This document shows positions 42,156-50,176 of a stretch of 64,000 nt of DNA, in pieces. The notes beneath the pieces are model-generated. The model searched no databases. It was not told the DNA's origin and saw only the letters and a program-made list of their open reading frames with translations. The position numbers and the translations under genes are program-made. This DNA comes from Bradyrhizobium sp. SZCCT0148 (lineage in GTDB: Bacteria; Pseudomonadota; Alphaproteobacteria; Rhizobiales; Xanthobacteraceae), in assembly GCF_018129985.1 (NCBI RefSeq), contig NZ_JAFCKT010000006.1, positions 1 to 64,000 of the forward strand, written 5' to 3'. How positions within the stretch are numbered: the stretch's first letter is position 1; the number at the start of each line of letters is the position of its first letter.

Positions 42156-43022
42156 TCAGCCGCCGAACCTCCTTTCCAGGAGCTTGCGCGCAGGAGGCAA
42201 GGGTCCCGCTTTGTTGGTTCCATGCCCATCAAGCCATTGTTCGGAGGAAGGAAGCAGCGCGCGATAGATTTCGCCGCAGAGCTCCCGCGCCGCCCTGCCC
42301 GGCCAGTCCGCCGGCAACAGGCTTTCAGGCAGCAGCGGATCGCGCAGCACGACCCGGCGGTAGTGGTGGATCAGGAGGATGCGCGCGGTGAAGGCCTCGG
42401 CCTCGGACAAATCGGTGCCGCGTTCGATCGCGGCGCGGAGCGGCTCGAACGTCTTCATGAATTTCAGATAGGCGTCCGCCGTGCGCTCCAGCGGCCAGCT
42501 CGCACTGAGCAGGCGGCGACCGCTATCATCCTCCGCCGAGACTTCGAGACGGATCGCGCCTGCGGCCTCGTCCGGCACCGGGACACCCGACGGTGCGACC
42601 CACACGCCCGGCAGCGGGCTGCCGAAGCCGGCGTTGCGGAGCGCTTCGCGCGAGGCGTCACGGTCCTCGCCAATGCTGATCAGCAGCAGTTCGAATCGCC
42701 CGGTCCAGTCGGATGGCGGCGGATCGTAGATGTGGCGCGTGGCAGCCTCGAACGTCTGGTGGCCCTTGTCGGCCAGCCGATAAAAGCTGTTGCGGCCGAC
42801 CTTTTCGCGCGTCAGCCAGCCATCGGCCGCAAGGCGCGACATCGCGGTGCGAACGACGCCGCTGTCGATGTCCAGACTCTCGAAGAACTTCAGCAGCGTG
42901 CCGAGCCACACCACACCGCCACGCGGCACGATGGCATCGCCGAACACGGTGATGACGATCGAGCCGGTGCGCGACGGCTCGCGCTTGAGCTGGTCAATGA
43001 TGCGGGAGAGCGGATGCGCCAT
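42156..43022 (-). CDS. paaX: Phenylacetate operon repressor PaaX
   Basis: 288 residues from the ATG at 43022 (start MAHPLSRIIDQL); a TTG twelve codons earlier is possible. The N-terminal winged HTH with IVITVFGDAIVPRGG and SGVVRTAMSRLAADGWL, the central YDPPPSDWTGRF block, and the C-terminal RDPLLPESLLPADWPG segment are typical. PaaX represses paa genes and is released by phenylacetyl-CoA. It lies in front of paaA on the same strand rather than at the end of the cluster. Confidence 0.93.
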   Translation of the reverse strand: MAHPLSRIIDQLKREPSRTGSIVITVFGDAIVPRGGVVWLGTLLKFFESLDIDSGVVRTAMSRLAADGWLTREKVGRNSFYRLADKGHQTFEAATRHIYDPPPSDWTGRFELLLISIGEDRDASREALRNAGFGSPLPGVWVAPSGVPVPDEAAGAIRLEVSAEDDSGRRLLSASWPLERTADAYLKFMKTFEPLRAAIERGTDLSEAEAFTARILLIHHYRRVVLRDPLLPESLLPADWPGRAARELCGEIYRALLPSSEQWLDGHGTNKAGPLPPARKLLERRFGG

Positions 43023-43115
43023 GCGCGAGGCATAGCGCGTTTGCTGCGGGCGCGACAATGGACGGGTGCGACATCGCCTCTTCTCCCCGTTTGCGGGCAG
43101 GGAAAAGCGAAGCGA

Positions 43116-43886
43116 CTACCGATGCGGATCGGGATACGCCAGGCTGCGCCAGCCGCTGCGGTCGAAGGGGCGCCACTGACCTTCCTTCTGCGCGAGGCGG
43201 TCCGCGACCGCATAGACTACGGCCGGATGGTGCCCCATGCCGCAATGGCTGCTCTCGACCTCGATGCTCTCGGTCTGCGCGCCCGTCTTTTCCATGCAGC
43301 CCTGCCAGGCGCAGACGCCGTCGGTGCGGCTGAATATCGCCGTGGTCGGGACCGGCGGCGGAGCAGCGAGTTCGCCGCCGAACTCGGGATCGACCTCGTC
43401 TGACTTCTGCCCACTCGCCCATTCGTAAACGCGCCAGGCATTGGTCGAGCGGGGATTGCCGGCAAAAGGACTACCGAGCGTAATCACCTGACGCACGCGC
43501 TCCGGCATCATCTTGGCGAGCTGACGCGCATAGAGGCCACCAAGGCTCCAGCCGACAAGGCTGATCGTACGGCCATGGGTGTCGTTGAGCTCCTGGACCA
43601 GATCGACCATCGCATGCTGCACACCGTCACGCAGGCCGTAATTGCGGCCCTGGCGCCAGCCACTCACCGCGTAGCCTTTGCTGCCCAGAAACGTGCGCAG
43701 CGCGCGCGTGGAGGCGTCGGACGCCACGAGGCCCGGCAGCACGAGCACCGGATGCCCGTCGCCACGCGGCGCAAGACTCAGCAGCGGCAGTGCGCCGAGG
43801 AACGCGCCGAACTCATGGATCGCACGCCCCTCCAGAAACATCAGAGTTTTGGACGGCGCACGCAGGGTCTGGGCAGTAGCGGTCAT
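43116..43886 (-). CDS. Alpha/beta hydrolase (paralogue of 56131-56931)
   Basis: 256 residues from the ATG at 43886. The nucleophile elbow is GWSLGG and the core reads SLAPRGDGHPVLVLPGLVASD. No signal peptide is evident. It is clearly paralogous to the hydrolase at 56131-56931, sharing PRGDGH, LVGWSLGG, TLGSPFA and AVADRLAQ blocks. The two copies flank the PHA/lipid region. An esterase or lipase-like role is likely; the substrate is unknown. Confidence 0.88.
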   Translation of the reverse strand: MTATAQTLRAPSKTLMFLEGRAIHEFGAFLGALPLLSLAPRGDGHPVLVLPGLVASDASTRALRTFLGSKGYAVSGWRQGRNYGLRDGVQHAMVDLVQELNDTHGRTISLVGWSLGGLYARQLAKMMPERVRQVITLGSPFAGNPRSTNAWRVYEWASGQKSDEVDPEFGGELAAPPPVPTTAIFSRTDGVCAWQGCMEKTGAQTESIEVESSHCGMGHHPAVVYAVADRLAQKEGQWRPFDRSGWRSLAYPDPHR

Positions 43887-44074
43887 CACTGTTTCCCTGA
43901 GCAGGGCCGGTCGAGAGCCGGCAAAAATGGGGATGAATTTCCAACACGCCGGCTTCTGGATCGTTCCGCAGCGCAACATGAATCAGCTAGACGGCCGGTT
44001 CCCGACATTCAAGCGGGAGAGTCGCAGGGCGACAATAGGCTCCCACGTTAATGCTAACGGCCGTGACGCAAAAG

Positions 44075-45361
44075 TCACAGCAATCGAAGCAGGAATTCTA
44101 CGGAGTAGAGCGCTAGTCCGGCGAGGCCGCCGATCAGCGAGCCGTTGAAGCGGATGTATTGCAGGTCACGCCCGATGTTGATTTCGATCAGCGAAATCAA
44201 CTGCGTCATATTCCACGCCTTGACCTGATCTGAGATTAATATCGAAACGCCGCTTTTCTGGTCGGCGACGAAGCTGCGCAGCACCGCGACCAGCCCCTTG
44301 TTGATCTCGCCGCGCAGCTCGACATCACCGGCGAGGGCTTCTCCGGCAGCGACGAACATTCCGGCAAGATGATGCTGAAGCACCTGTGTCTCGCCGCTCG
44401 CGCTGCGCTCGATGAAGGAGCGCGTGTTGGCCCAAACGGTGCGAGCGAGATCGGCGAGCTCCGGCCGCGCCAACAGGTCGCGCTTCAAGCCGTCGATCCG
44501 GTCGATATAGGCCTGGTCAGTGCCGAGCCGATCGACGAAGCTCAGCACCATGCGGTCGAACTCGCCGCGGAACGGATGCTTGGGATCGCTGCGTACCTCG
44601 TTGAAGAAGGCGGTTGCGGACGCCACGATCTTGTTCACCAGAAACTTGTCGGCGCGATAAAGCCTGAGCAGGGTCGGCAACTCCGCGCGCACCTTCTCGC
44701 GGATCATCCCCATCGTCTCTGTCTGGTTCAGTGTCTCGTGCATCACGCGCAGGAGATCGTCGAACAGAATCTGGTGGCGCCCTTCCGCCACGAAGCCGCG
44801 CAGCGTGCCGGCCGCAAGCGGCGCAAGATCGATCGCCTGCAGTTGCGAAGACATGCGGCGAATGATGAAGGTCATGAGGCCCGAGCTCTCGGTCGCCGAG
44901 ACGGCTTCCGGCAACAAACGGAGCGCGAAGCGCGCCAGATCATCGCTGCGCTTGCGATCGCGCAGCCAGTCGGCGACGAAGGAGCCGAAATCGATTTCCT
45001 TCAGCTTGGCCTCGACGGGTTCTGCCGAGAGGAAATGCACCTGGATGAACTCGCCAAGCTTGTCGGCGATGCGGGCCTGGTTGCTCTGGATAATCGCGGT
45101 ATGCGGGATCGGCAGGCCGAGCGGCCGCTTGAACAGCGCGACCACGGCATACCAATCGGCGAGGCCGCCGATGGTCGCCGCTTCCGCAAAGGCCGCGATG
45201 AAGCCGAACACGGGATGCACGGGCAGCAGCCATTTCGCAACGACGAACAGCGCGAGCGTCGAAGCCAGCACCAGCGTCGCCAGCGCCTTGACGCGGCGTA
45301 ACTCGGCGGCGCGTTCGGCATCGCCGGGGGTGTCGAAGGAGAAGGCGGCTGATGAACTCAT
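44075..45361 (-). CDS. DUF445 family membrane-associated protein
   Basis: 428 residues from the ATG at 45361 (start MSSSAAFSFDTPGD); the frame upstream of it runs into repeat sequence and is not used. Hydrophobic helices lie near 30-70 (LATLVLASTLALFVVAKWLL) and at the extreme C terminus, with a long helical part between. The segment ATIGGLADWYAVVALFKRPL is the family hallmark. DUF445 proteins (YjiN-like) are inner-membrane proteins of unknown function. A 188-base gap without recognisable features separates it from the hydrolase at 43116. Confidence 0.88.
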   Translation of the reverse strand: MSSSAAFSFDTPGDAERAAELRRVKALATLVLASTLALFVVAKWLLPVHPVFGFIAAFAEAATIGGLADWYAVVALFKRPLGLPIPHTAIIQSNQARIADKLGEFIQVHFLSAEPVEAKLKEIDFGSFVADWLRDRKRSDDLARFALRLLPEAVSATESSGLMTFIIRRMSSQLQAIDLAPLAAGTLRGFVAEGRHQILFDDLLRVMHETLNQTETMGMIREKVRAELPTLLRLYRADKFLVNKIVASATAFFNEVRSDPKHPFRGEFDRMVLSFVDRLGTDQAYIDRIDGLKRDLLARPELADLARTVWANTRSFIERSASGETQVLQHHLAGMFVAAGEALAGDVELRGEINKGLVAVLRSFVADQKSGVSILISDQVKAWNMTQLISLIEINIGRDLQYIRFNGSLIGGLAGLALYSVEFLLRLL

Positions 45362-45379
45362 GACTGCATCACAGTACTC

Positions 45380-45466
45380 CGTGATTGCGAGCGAAGCGAA
45401 GCAATCCAGAGTCTTTCCACGGAGAGACTCTGGATTGCTTCGTCGCAAGAGCTGCTCGCAATCACG
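45380..45466. repeat. Dispersed palindromic repeat, family A, copy 3 (paired arm change)
   Basis: Starts CGTGATTGCGAG and ends CTCGCAATCACG. Compared with the other family A copies (CGTCATTGCGAG/CTCGCAATGACG), one base is changed in both arms so that pairing is kept. Inner arms read GAAGCAATCCAGAGTC and GACTCTGGATTGCTTC, a perfect 16-bp pair. It lies between the DUF445 gene and the phasin gene. Confidence 0.85.
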
Positions 45467-45482
45467 GCTGCGGCGGTGCAGA

Positions 45483-45508
45483 AACAAAAGGCCCGCCGAA
45501 GCGGGCCT
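45483..45508 (-). terminator. Rho-independent terminator of the phasin gene
   Basis: On the minus strand AGGCCCGC-TTCG-GCGGGCCT forms a perfect 8-bp stem with a stable tetraloop, followed by TTTGTTTC. It lies about 27 bases past the phasin stop. Confidence 0.9.
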
Positions 45509-45534
45509 CAAATTCAATTAACTCAGGCGCCGGA

Positions 45535-45990
45535 TCAGGCGGTCTTGTTGTAGACCTTGGCAAAATTGTCCTGAGCGGACTTGGCACTGTTGGCCGCGAG
45601 CTGACCGACATAGTCAGCGGTCGCCTTGGCCCGCGAGACGAACACCTCGCCGCGGGAGCGGAGCAGGCTCGACTGGATCTCGACGGCCTCGCTGAACGAC
45701 TTGGCGGACGCGAGCTTGTCGATGCCGGCAAAGAACGCCTGGGCATCGTCGTAAAGCGCCTGCTGGATGTTGCGGCTGATCTTGCCGGCCTCGGTGACGG
45801 ATTCGGTCACAGCGTTCTCGACGGCGGCGGTCACCCGCTCGGAGCCGGCAAACACCTCGGCAGCACGATCCTTGGCAGTGTTGGCGGACTTCTTGACGAA
45901 CTCGCGGGCAACCTCGGGAACTTCCAGGTTCTGGATGTTCTTGAAAGCGTCCTTGAAGCCCTCGAAAGCGGTGTTGGTTTCAGTGGTCAT
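45535..45990 (-). CDS. Phasin family protein
   Basis: 151-residue amphipathic helical protein of the Phasin_2 type. Phasins coat polyhydroxyalkanoate granules and control their size. The block FEGFKDAFKNIQNLEVPEVAREF near the N terminus and RSRGEVFVSRAKATADYVGQLA near 110-131 match the rhizobial family. It has its own promoter region and terminator. The PHA synthase genes lie less than 1 kb upstream on the same strand, which supports the role. Confidence 0.93.
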   Translation of the reverse strand: MTTETNTAFEGFKDAFKNIQNLEVPEVAREFVKKSANTAKDRAAEVFAGSERVTAAVENAVTESVTEAGKISRNIQQALYDDAQAFFAGIDKLASAKSFSEAVEIQSSLLRSRGEVFVSRAKATADYVGQLAANSAKSAQDNFAKVYNKTA

Positions 45991-46075
45991 GGGGTTTCTC
46001 CATCCTCATTGCTTTGAGCTATGGGCTCACCCCGTCCGCATTGGCCCGGGGCACCTCCTATATGGCATAGTTAAT

Positions 46076-46102
46076 GGTGCACTGCAACATTCATATTGCA
46101 CC
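46076..46102. promoter_or_regulatory. Candidate PhaR-type site upstream of phasin
   Basis: GGTGCA (46076-46081) and TGCACC (46097-46102) form a 6-bp inverted repeat, with a further TGCACTGCAA in the left half. PhaR regulators of PHA genes are reported to bind TGC/GCA-rich sequences ahead of phasin genes. The site lies about 90 bases upstream of the phasin start. Assignment is inference from position and composition. Confidence 0.45.
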
Positions 46103-46177
46103 GCGATATCACGATTTCGTGAACAGCCTTATCAGGAGGCAATCTGGCGCCTCGCTGGTCGCCCGGTCGGTCCGAAC

Positions 46178-46771
46178 CTAGTGCTGGACGGCGCCAGGGA
46201 GCCCGTACGCCTCCATCTGGGCCTGGACCTGCGCAATGTTGTGGCCGAGCACGACGATGTCGTGGGTTTTGCCGTCGACGTCCCGGACGTGGTCCCTCAG
46301 CAGCGCTTCTGCCTTGAAGCCGAGGCTCTCGAAAACGGCGATCGCAGCCTGCTGGTCGACCGTCATCTGGACCGAGAGTTTTTCCAGGCCCGCGCCGAGC
46401 GCGAGCGCGAAGGTCTCCTGCGACAGCGCCCGACCCACCCCCTTCCCGCGAACGTCGAGCGAGACCACCATGCGGATCTCGCCGACATGGGGCGACCACG
46501 AGTGCGGATCGCGCACCAGCGTGCCGCAGCCGACCACCTTGCCGTCCTTGACCGCAAGCAGGCTCGTGATCGCGCCCCGCTCGATCTCCTTGACCCAGGC
46601 CGACAGCACCTTCGGCTCGCTGATGTTGCGCGGAAGAAACAACAAATCGTGGGTTGGCAGCCCTTTGCCGAAGGCGAGCACCGCGGCTTCGTCCGCGGGC
46701 GACATCAGGCGAATCTCGATATCGCCGGCGTCGGTCTTGACGTGGCGCGGATAGGAACGCTGCTCGCTCAT
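46178..46771 (-). CDS. GNAT-family N-acetyltransferase
   Basis: 197 residues from the ATG at 46771 (start MSEQRSYPRHVKTD), which overlaps the phaC stop by four bases (ATGA). The acetyl-CoA-binding region is visible as RMVVSLDVRGKGVGRAL with the QxxGxG-like pyrophosphate loop. Coupling to phaC suggests a link to PHA or acyl-CoA metabolism, but the acceptor is unknown. Confidence 0.88.
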   Translation of the reverse strand: MSEQRSYPRHVKTDAGDIEIRLMSPADEAAVLAFGKGLPTHDLLFLPRNISEPKVLSAWVKEIERGAITSLLAVKDGKVVGCGTLVRDPHSWSPHVGEIRMVVSLDVRGKGVGRALSQETFALALGAGLEKLSVQMTVDQQAAIAVFESLGFKAEALLRDHVRDVDGKTHDIVVLGHNIAQVQAQMEAYGLPGAVQH

Positions 46772-47850
46772 GTCGATCTCTTTCCCAGCCAGGAATCCAG
46801 TTTCGGCCACAAGCGCTTTACGGCGTTGGCACCGGCGACGAGCGAGACGTGACCGCCCTTCAGCATCACCTCTTCCTTGTCCGCAGATCCAATCTTAGCG
46901 ACCAGGTGCTTGGCGGCCTCATACGGCACGATGTGGTCGTGCTCGGCGACCGCGTGCAGGAACGGCACCTTGATATCTTCGAGCTTGGCGGCGCGGCCGC
47001 CGACCAACATGGTGTCGTTGAACAGCTTGTTGTCCCACATCAGGTCTTTGGTGATGGTGCGAAAATACTCGCCGGCCAGCGGCAGCGTGTCGGTCGCCCA
47101 GCGGTCGAACATGCGGTAGGACTTGACGAACTCGTCGTTCCAGATGTTCTCCCAGAGCTGAATTTGGCTTACGGTGCGCGAAGCCGGACGCAGCATCTCG
47201 AACGAAGACAGGATCATCTCCGGCGGCACGTTGCCGACACTGTCGACGAGGCGGTCGACGTCGAAATAGCGACGGTCGGAGAAATTCGAGAATAGCTTCA
47301 TCTCGCGGAAGTCGATCGGCGTGGTGAAGCAGATCAGATTCTTCATCGGCCCGTCCTTGTGGATCGCGCCATAGAGCAGCGACAGCACGCCGCCGAAGCA
47401 ATAGCCGATCACGGAGACGTCCTGCTCGCCGGAATCGGCTTGCACCCGACGAACGCAGTCCGGGATGAAGTCGAGGACATAGTCCTCCATCCGCAGGCTC
47501 TTCTCTTCCGGACGCGGCGCGCTCCAGTCGAGCATGTAGACGTCGTATCCGCGCTTGAGCAGGAACTCGATGAAGCTCTGGCCGGGAACGAGGTCGAGAA
47601 TGTAGCCTCGGTTGGTGGTCGCCATCACGATCAGCACCGGGATGCGATAGATTTCGTCCGACATCGGCCGGTAATGATAGAGGCTCATCGTGCCGCGCGA
47701 ATGCAACACGTCCTTGGGCGTCGAGCCCAGCGAAGGCCCGGAGGTCGAGAAATATTCGACACCCTTGATGCTGCGCTGGATGGCGCGCTGCACCTCGGAC
47801 TGGATGCGCTCCGGGATGGATGCGAGATCAAGTCCTGCCGGCGCATTCAT
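46768..47850 (-). CDS. phaC: Class III poly(3-hydroxyalkanoate) synthase, catalytic subunit PhaC
   Basis: 360-residue enzyme that polymerises 3-hydroxyacyl-CoA, mainly 3-hydroxybutyryl-CoA, into PHA at the granule. The lipase-like box GYCFGG places the catalytic Cys at 151, close to Cys149 of the Allochromatium enzyme. The catalytic Asp lies in VAEHDHIVP and the His in KGGHVSLVAG. The length is that of class III, which needs PhaE, and phaE is directly upstream with a four-base overlap. The ATG at 47850 is preferred over the longer open frame. Confidence 0.93.
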   Translation of the reverse strand: MNAPAGLDLASIPERIQSEVQRAIQRSIKGVEYFSTSGPSLGSTPKDVLHSRGTMSLYHYRPMSDEIYRIPVLIVMATTNRGYILDLVPGQSFIEFLLKRGYDVYMLDWSAPRPEEKSLRMEDYVLDFIPDCVRRVQADSGEQDVSVIGYCFGGVLSLLYGAIHKDGPMKNLICFTTPIDFREMKLFSNFSDRRYFDVDRLVDSVGNVPPEMILSSFEMLRPASRTVSQIQLWENIWNDEFVKSYRMFDRWATDTLPLAGEYFRTITKDLMWDNKLFNDTMLVGGRAAKLEDIKVPFLHAVAEHDHIVPYEAAKHLVAKIGSADKEEVMLKGGHVSLVAGANAVKRLWPKLDSWLGKRST

Positions 47851-48230
47851 GTCGGATCTCCGTTCTCGGCGGGCGGTCGCCTGGTCCGCGGCGGCCGCGG
47901 CGTTCCGTCGAAACCTTGCGAGAGTCCGGAATTTGCCGCCATCTGGCTCAGCATCGATTTGATCTCGCCGATCTGCGCTTCGACGGACTGGAGCCGTTCC
48001 GCAAGACCCGTGACTTGCTCCCGGCTCGGCAGGTTCATCGTGACGAGATATTTCTCCATGAGCTCGCCGAGCTGCTTCTGAGCACCTGCAGCAACTCCGC
48101 CCGCGCGGTTCATCGCCTGTGAAAACTCGGGCGACGACATGGCCTGGTTGGCAAAGGAGTTGAACCCCTTCTCCATCTCGCCAACCATCTTCTGCCACAT
48201 GGCAACGGGGTCATTGGTCTTGTCGGTCAT
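47847..48230 (-). CDS. phaE: Class III PHA synthase subunit PhaE-like
   Basis: 127 residues from the ATG at 48230 (start MTDKTNDPVAMWQKMVGE) with GAGGA upstream. The body is helical, with probable coiled coil near 65-105 (EQVTGLAERLQSVEAQIGEI), and the C terminus is rich in Pro and Arg. PhaE proteins are poorly conserved and much longer in Allochromatium; short forms occur next to class III phaC in alphaproteobacteria. Assignment depends mainly on the four-base overlap with phaC. Confidence 0.8.
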   Translation of the reverse strand: MTDKTNDPVAMWQKMVGEMEKGFNSFANQAMSSPEFSQAMNRAGGVAAGAQKQLGELMEKYLVTMNLPSREQVTGLAERLQSVEAQIGEIKSMLSQMAANSGLSQGFDGTPRPPRTRRPPAENGDPT

Positions 48231-48393
48231 CGGCGTCCTCCTGAAATCGAGAGCTGCGATGCCCTTCTTGTCCGCCATACCACACCGTTGCGCGGTGCCG
48301 GTCAACCGGCAGGTCGGCCGGTGCGGCGCACATGGCTTCTTTGCGGCGTGAAACCGTGCGATACACGACCGACCAAGAGCGAAGGGAACGCCC

Positions 48394-49308
48394 GTGACCA
48401 TCCATCAGCCGCCTCAGACCGTGCGCGCCAACGGCATCGACATCTGCTACGAGATTTTCGGCAACGATAATGCGGAACCGCTGCTGCTGATCATGGGGCT
48501 CGGAGCGCAGATGATCCATTGGGACGATGCGTTCTGCGAACAGCTTGCTGCGCGCGGCTTTCGCGTAATCCGCTTCGACAATCGCGACATCGGCAAGTCG
48601 AGCCATCTGACGGGCGGCAAGCGGTTGACACCGCTCGAGCTGCTGAAACTGCGCTTCCTCAGAATTCCCGTCGCCGCAACTTACAAGCTGATCGACATGG
48701 CGAAAGATACGGTCGGGCTGATGGATGCGCTCGGCATCAGATCGGCGCATCTGGTCGGGGCGTCCATGGGCGGCATGATCGCGCAGGAGGTCACGTTGTC
48801 GTTTCCACACCGTGTCCGCTCACTGACATCGATCATGTCGACCACAGGCAATCCGCGCGTGCCGCCGCCGACGCGCCAGGCCGCCGCCATGCTGATGTCA
48901 CCGCCGCCGCGCAGCAAGGAGGAGTTCATCGTCCGCTACGGCCAGACCTGGAAAGTGTTGCGCGCCGGACATTTCCCGGAGGAGGAAGCGCTCGACCCCG
49001 AACGCGCCGAGCGCGTGTTCGCGCGCGGGCTCAATCCGGCCGGCGTCGGCCGCCAGCTCCGCGCCGTGCTCGCCTCCGGCAGCCGCAAGGAACGACTGCA
49101 CGCCGTGCAGACGCCGACACTCGTCATTCACGGCACCGTCGATCCACTGGTACGGCCGGAGGGCGGCAAGGACACGGCGGCGTCTATTCCGAATTCAAAA
49201 CTGCTGATGATCGACGGCATGGGCCACGCGCTGCCGATGCGCTTCTGGCCGCAGATCATCGACGCCATCGACAAGCACGCGCATGGCGCGGCGGCGCAGG
49301 CGGCTTGA
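48394..49308 (+). CDS. Alpha/beta hydrolase (GTG start)
   Basis: 304-residue hydrolase. HGxx-like oxyanion region LLIMGLGAQMIHWDD, FDNRDIGKSSH, nucleophile elbow GASMGG, acid in IHGTVDPLV and His in GMGHALP are all visible, typical of the esterase/C-C hydrolase group. It is divergent from phaE, with about 160 bases between. A role in lipid or ester turnover is possible; a PHA depolymerase is not supported by specific motifs. Confidence 0.9.
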   Translation: MTIHQPPQTVRANGIDICYEIFGNDNAEPLLLIMGLGAQMIHWDDAFCEQLAARGFRVIRFDNRDIGKSSHLTGGKRLTPLELLKLRFLRIPVAATYKLIDMAKDTVGLMDALGIRSAHLVGASMGGMIAQEVTLSFPHRVRSLTSIMSTTGNPRVPPPTRQAAAMLMSPPPRSKEEFIVRYGQTWKVLRAGHFPEEEALDPERAERVFARGLNPAGVGRQLRAVLASGSRKERLHAVQTPTLVIHGTVDPLVRPEGGKDTAASIPNSKLLMIDGMGHALPMRFWPQIIDAIDKHAHGAAAQAA

Positions 49309-49311
49309 GAA

Positions 49312-49330
49312 GGCGCGCGTTTCGCGCGCC
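49312..49330. terminator. Hairpin between convergent hydrolase and spermidine-synthase-like genes
   Basis: GGCGCGCG-TTT-CGCGCGCC is a perfect 8-bp stem directly after the hydrolase stop. A second weaker pair GTGCCC/GGGCAC follows. No T-run is present. It probably serves as a two-way stop for the convergent genes. Confidence 0.5.
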
Positions 49331-49375
49331 GTGCCCACCACATGAAAATGGCGGGCACACCTCGCCTTTCCCAAC

Positions 49376-50050
49376 CTACTGTTTTTTTGCCATCCAGATC
49401 ACGTGTCGCGCGCCGCCGCCTCTGCCGGTGGCGCGGACCACGATTTCATTGACATCAAAGCCGGCGCGCTTGAGACGGTTGTTGAAAGCCGAATTGGGTC
49501 CCGACGACCAGACAGCGAGTACCCCGCCCGGCCGCAGCGCCATCTTCGCTGCGCCGAGCCCGCTCGCGCTGTAGAGCGCATCATTGCCCTTCCGGGTCAG
49601 CCCCTCCGGCCCGTTGTCAACGTCGAGGAGAATGGCGTCGAAGGCCGAGCTCTTGGCACGGATGACTTCGCCGACATCGATCTCGCGGATGCTGACCCTG
49701 GCATCATCGAGGCTATCGCCGAAGACCTCAGCCATCGGGCCTCGCGCCCAGGTGACCACCGCGGGCACCAGCTCCGAGACCACGATCTTTGCCTTGGGCC
49801 CGAGCACGGTCAACGCCGCACGCAGCGTAAAGCCCATGCCGAGGCCGCCGATCAGGACGACTGGCTTTGCGACCTTCTCGATCTGCTTCGCCGCGAGCGT
49901 TGCGAGTGCAGCCTCCGAACCCGACAGCCGGTTGTTCATCAGCTCGTTGGTGCCGAGCTTGATGGAGAACTCCTTGCCCCGCTGCATCAGGCGAAGCTCT
50001 TCGTCGGAGCCGGGAATGTTGGCGGTGTCGATTTTTTTCCAGGGAATCAT
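49376..50050 (-). CDS. Spermidine-synthase-like SAM/dcSAM-binding protein
   Basis: 224-residue Rossmann-fold protein related to spermidine synthase-type methyltransferases. The nucleotide loop VVLIGGLGMGFTLRAAL is near residue 65, the acidic strand end VVSELVP near 90, and ILLDVDNGPEG near 140. It is shorter than true spermidine synthase (about 280) and lacks its N-terminal beta domain. Function unknown. It stands alone between two hairpins. Confidence 0.78.
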   Translation of the reverse strand: MIPWKKIDTANIPGSDEELRLMQRGKEFSIKLGTNELMNNRLSGSEAALATLAAKQIEKVAKPVVLIGGLGMGFTLRAALTVLGPKAKIVVSELVPAVVTWARGPMAEVFGDSLDDARVSIREIDVGEVIRAKSSAFDAILLDVDNGPEGLTRKGNDALYSASGLGAAKMALRPGGVLAVWSSGPNSAFNNRLKRAGFDVNEIVVRATGRGGGARHVIWMAKKQ

Positions 50051-50081
50051 GGAAGTGCTTTAGCACGATCCGAATTCGGAG

Positions 50082-50109
50082 GGTGGGTTAGCCGAAGGCG
50101 TAACCCACC
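50082..50109. repeat. Intergenic palindrome GGTGGGTTA...TAACCCACC
   Basis: A perfect 9-bp inverted repeat with a 10-base centre that itself contains GCC-GAA-GGC. It lies in the 126-base gap between the spermidine-synthase-like gene and the CYP102 gene stop. It looks like another dispersed intergenic repeat; partial related sequence continues to about 50175. Confidence 0.6.
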
Positions 50110-50176
50110 TCTCTCTTTACTTTCGCCGGACCAGAAGCGGTGGATACGCTTCGGTAATCCATCCAACAGCTCAGGG

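Noticed and set aside
48394..49308. Alpha/beta hydrolase next to phaE considered as a PHA depolymerase
   Set aside because: It lacks a PHA-depolymerase type active-site context (its nucleophile elbow is the general GASMGG) and has the look of a general esterase/C-C hydrolase.
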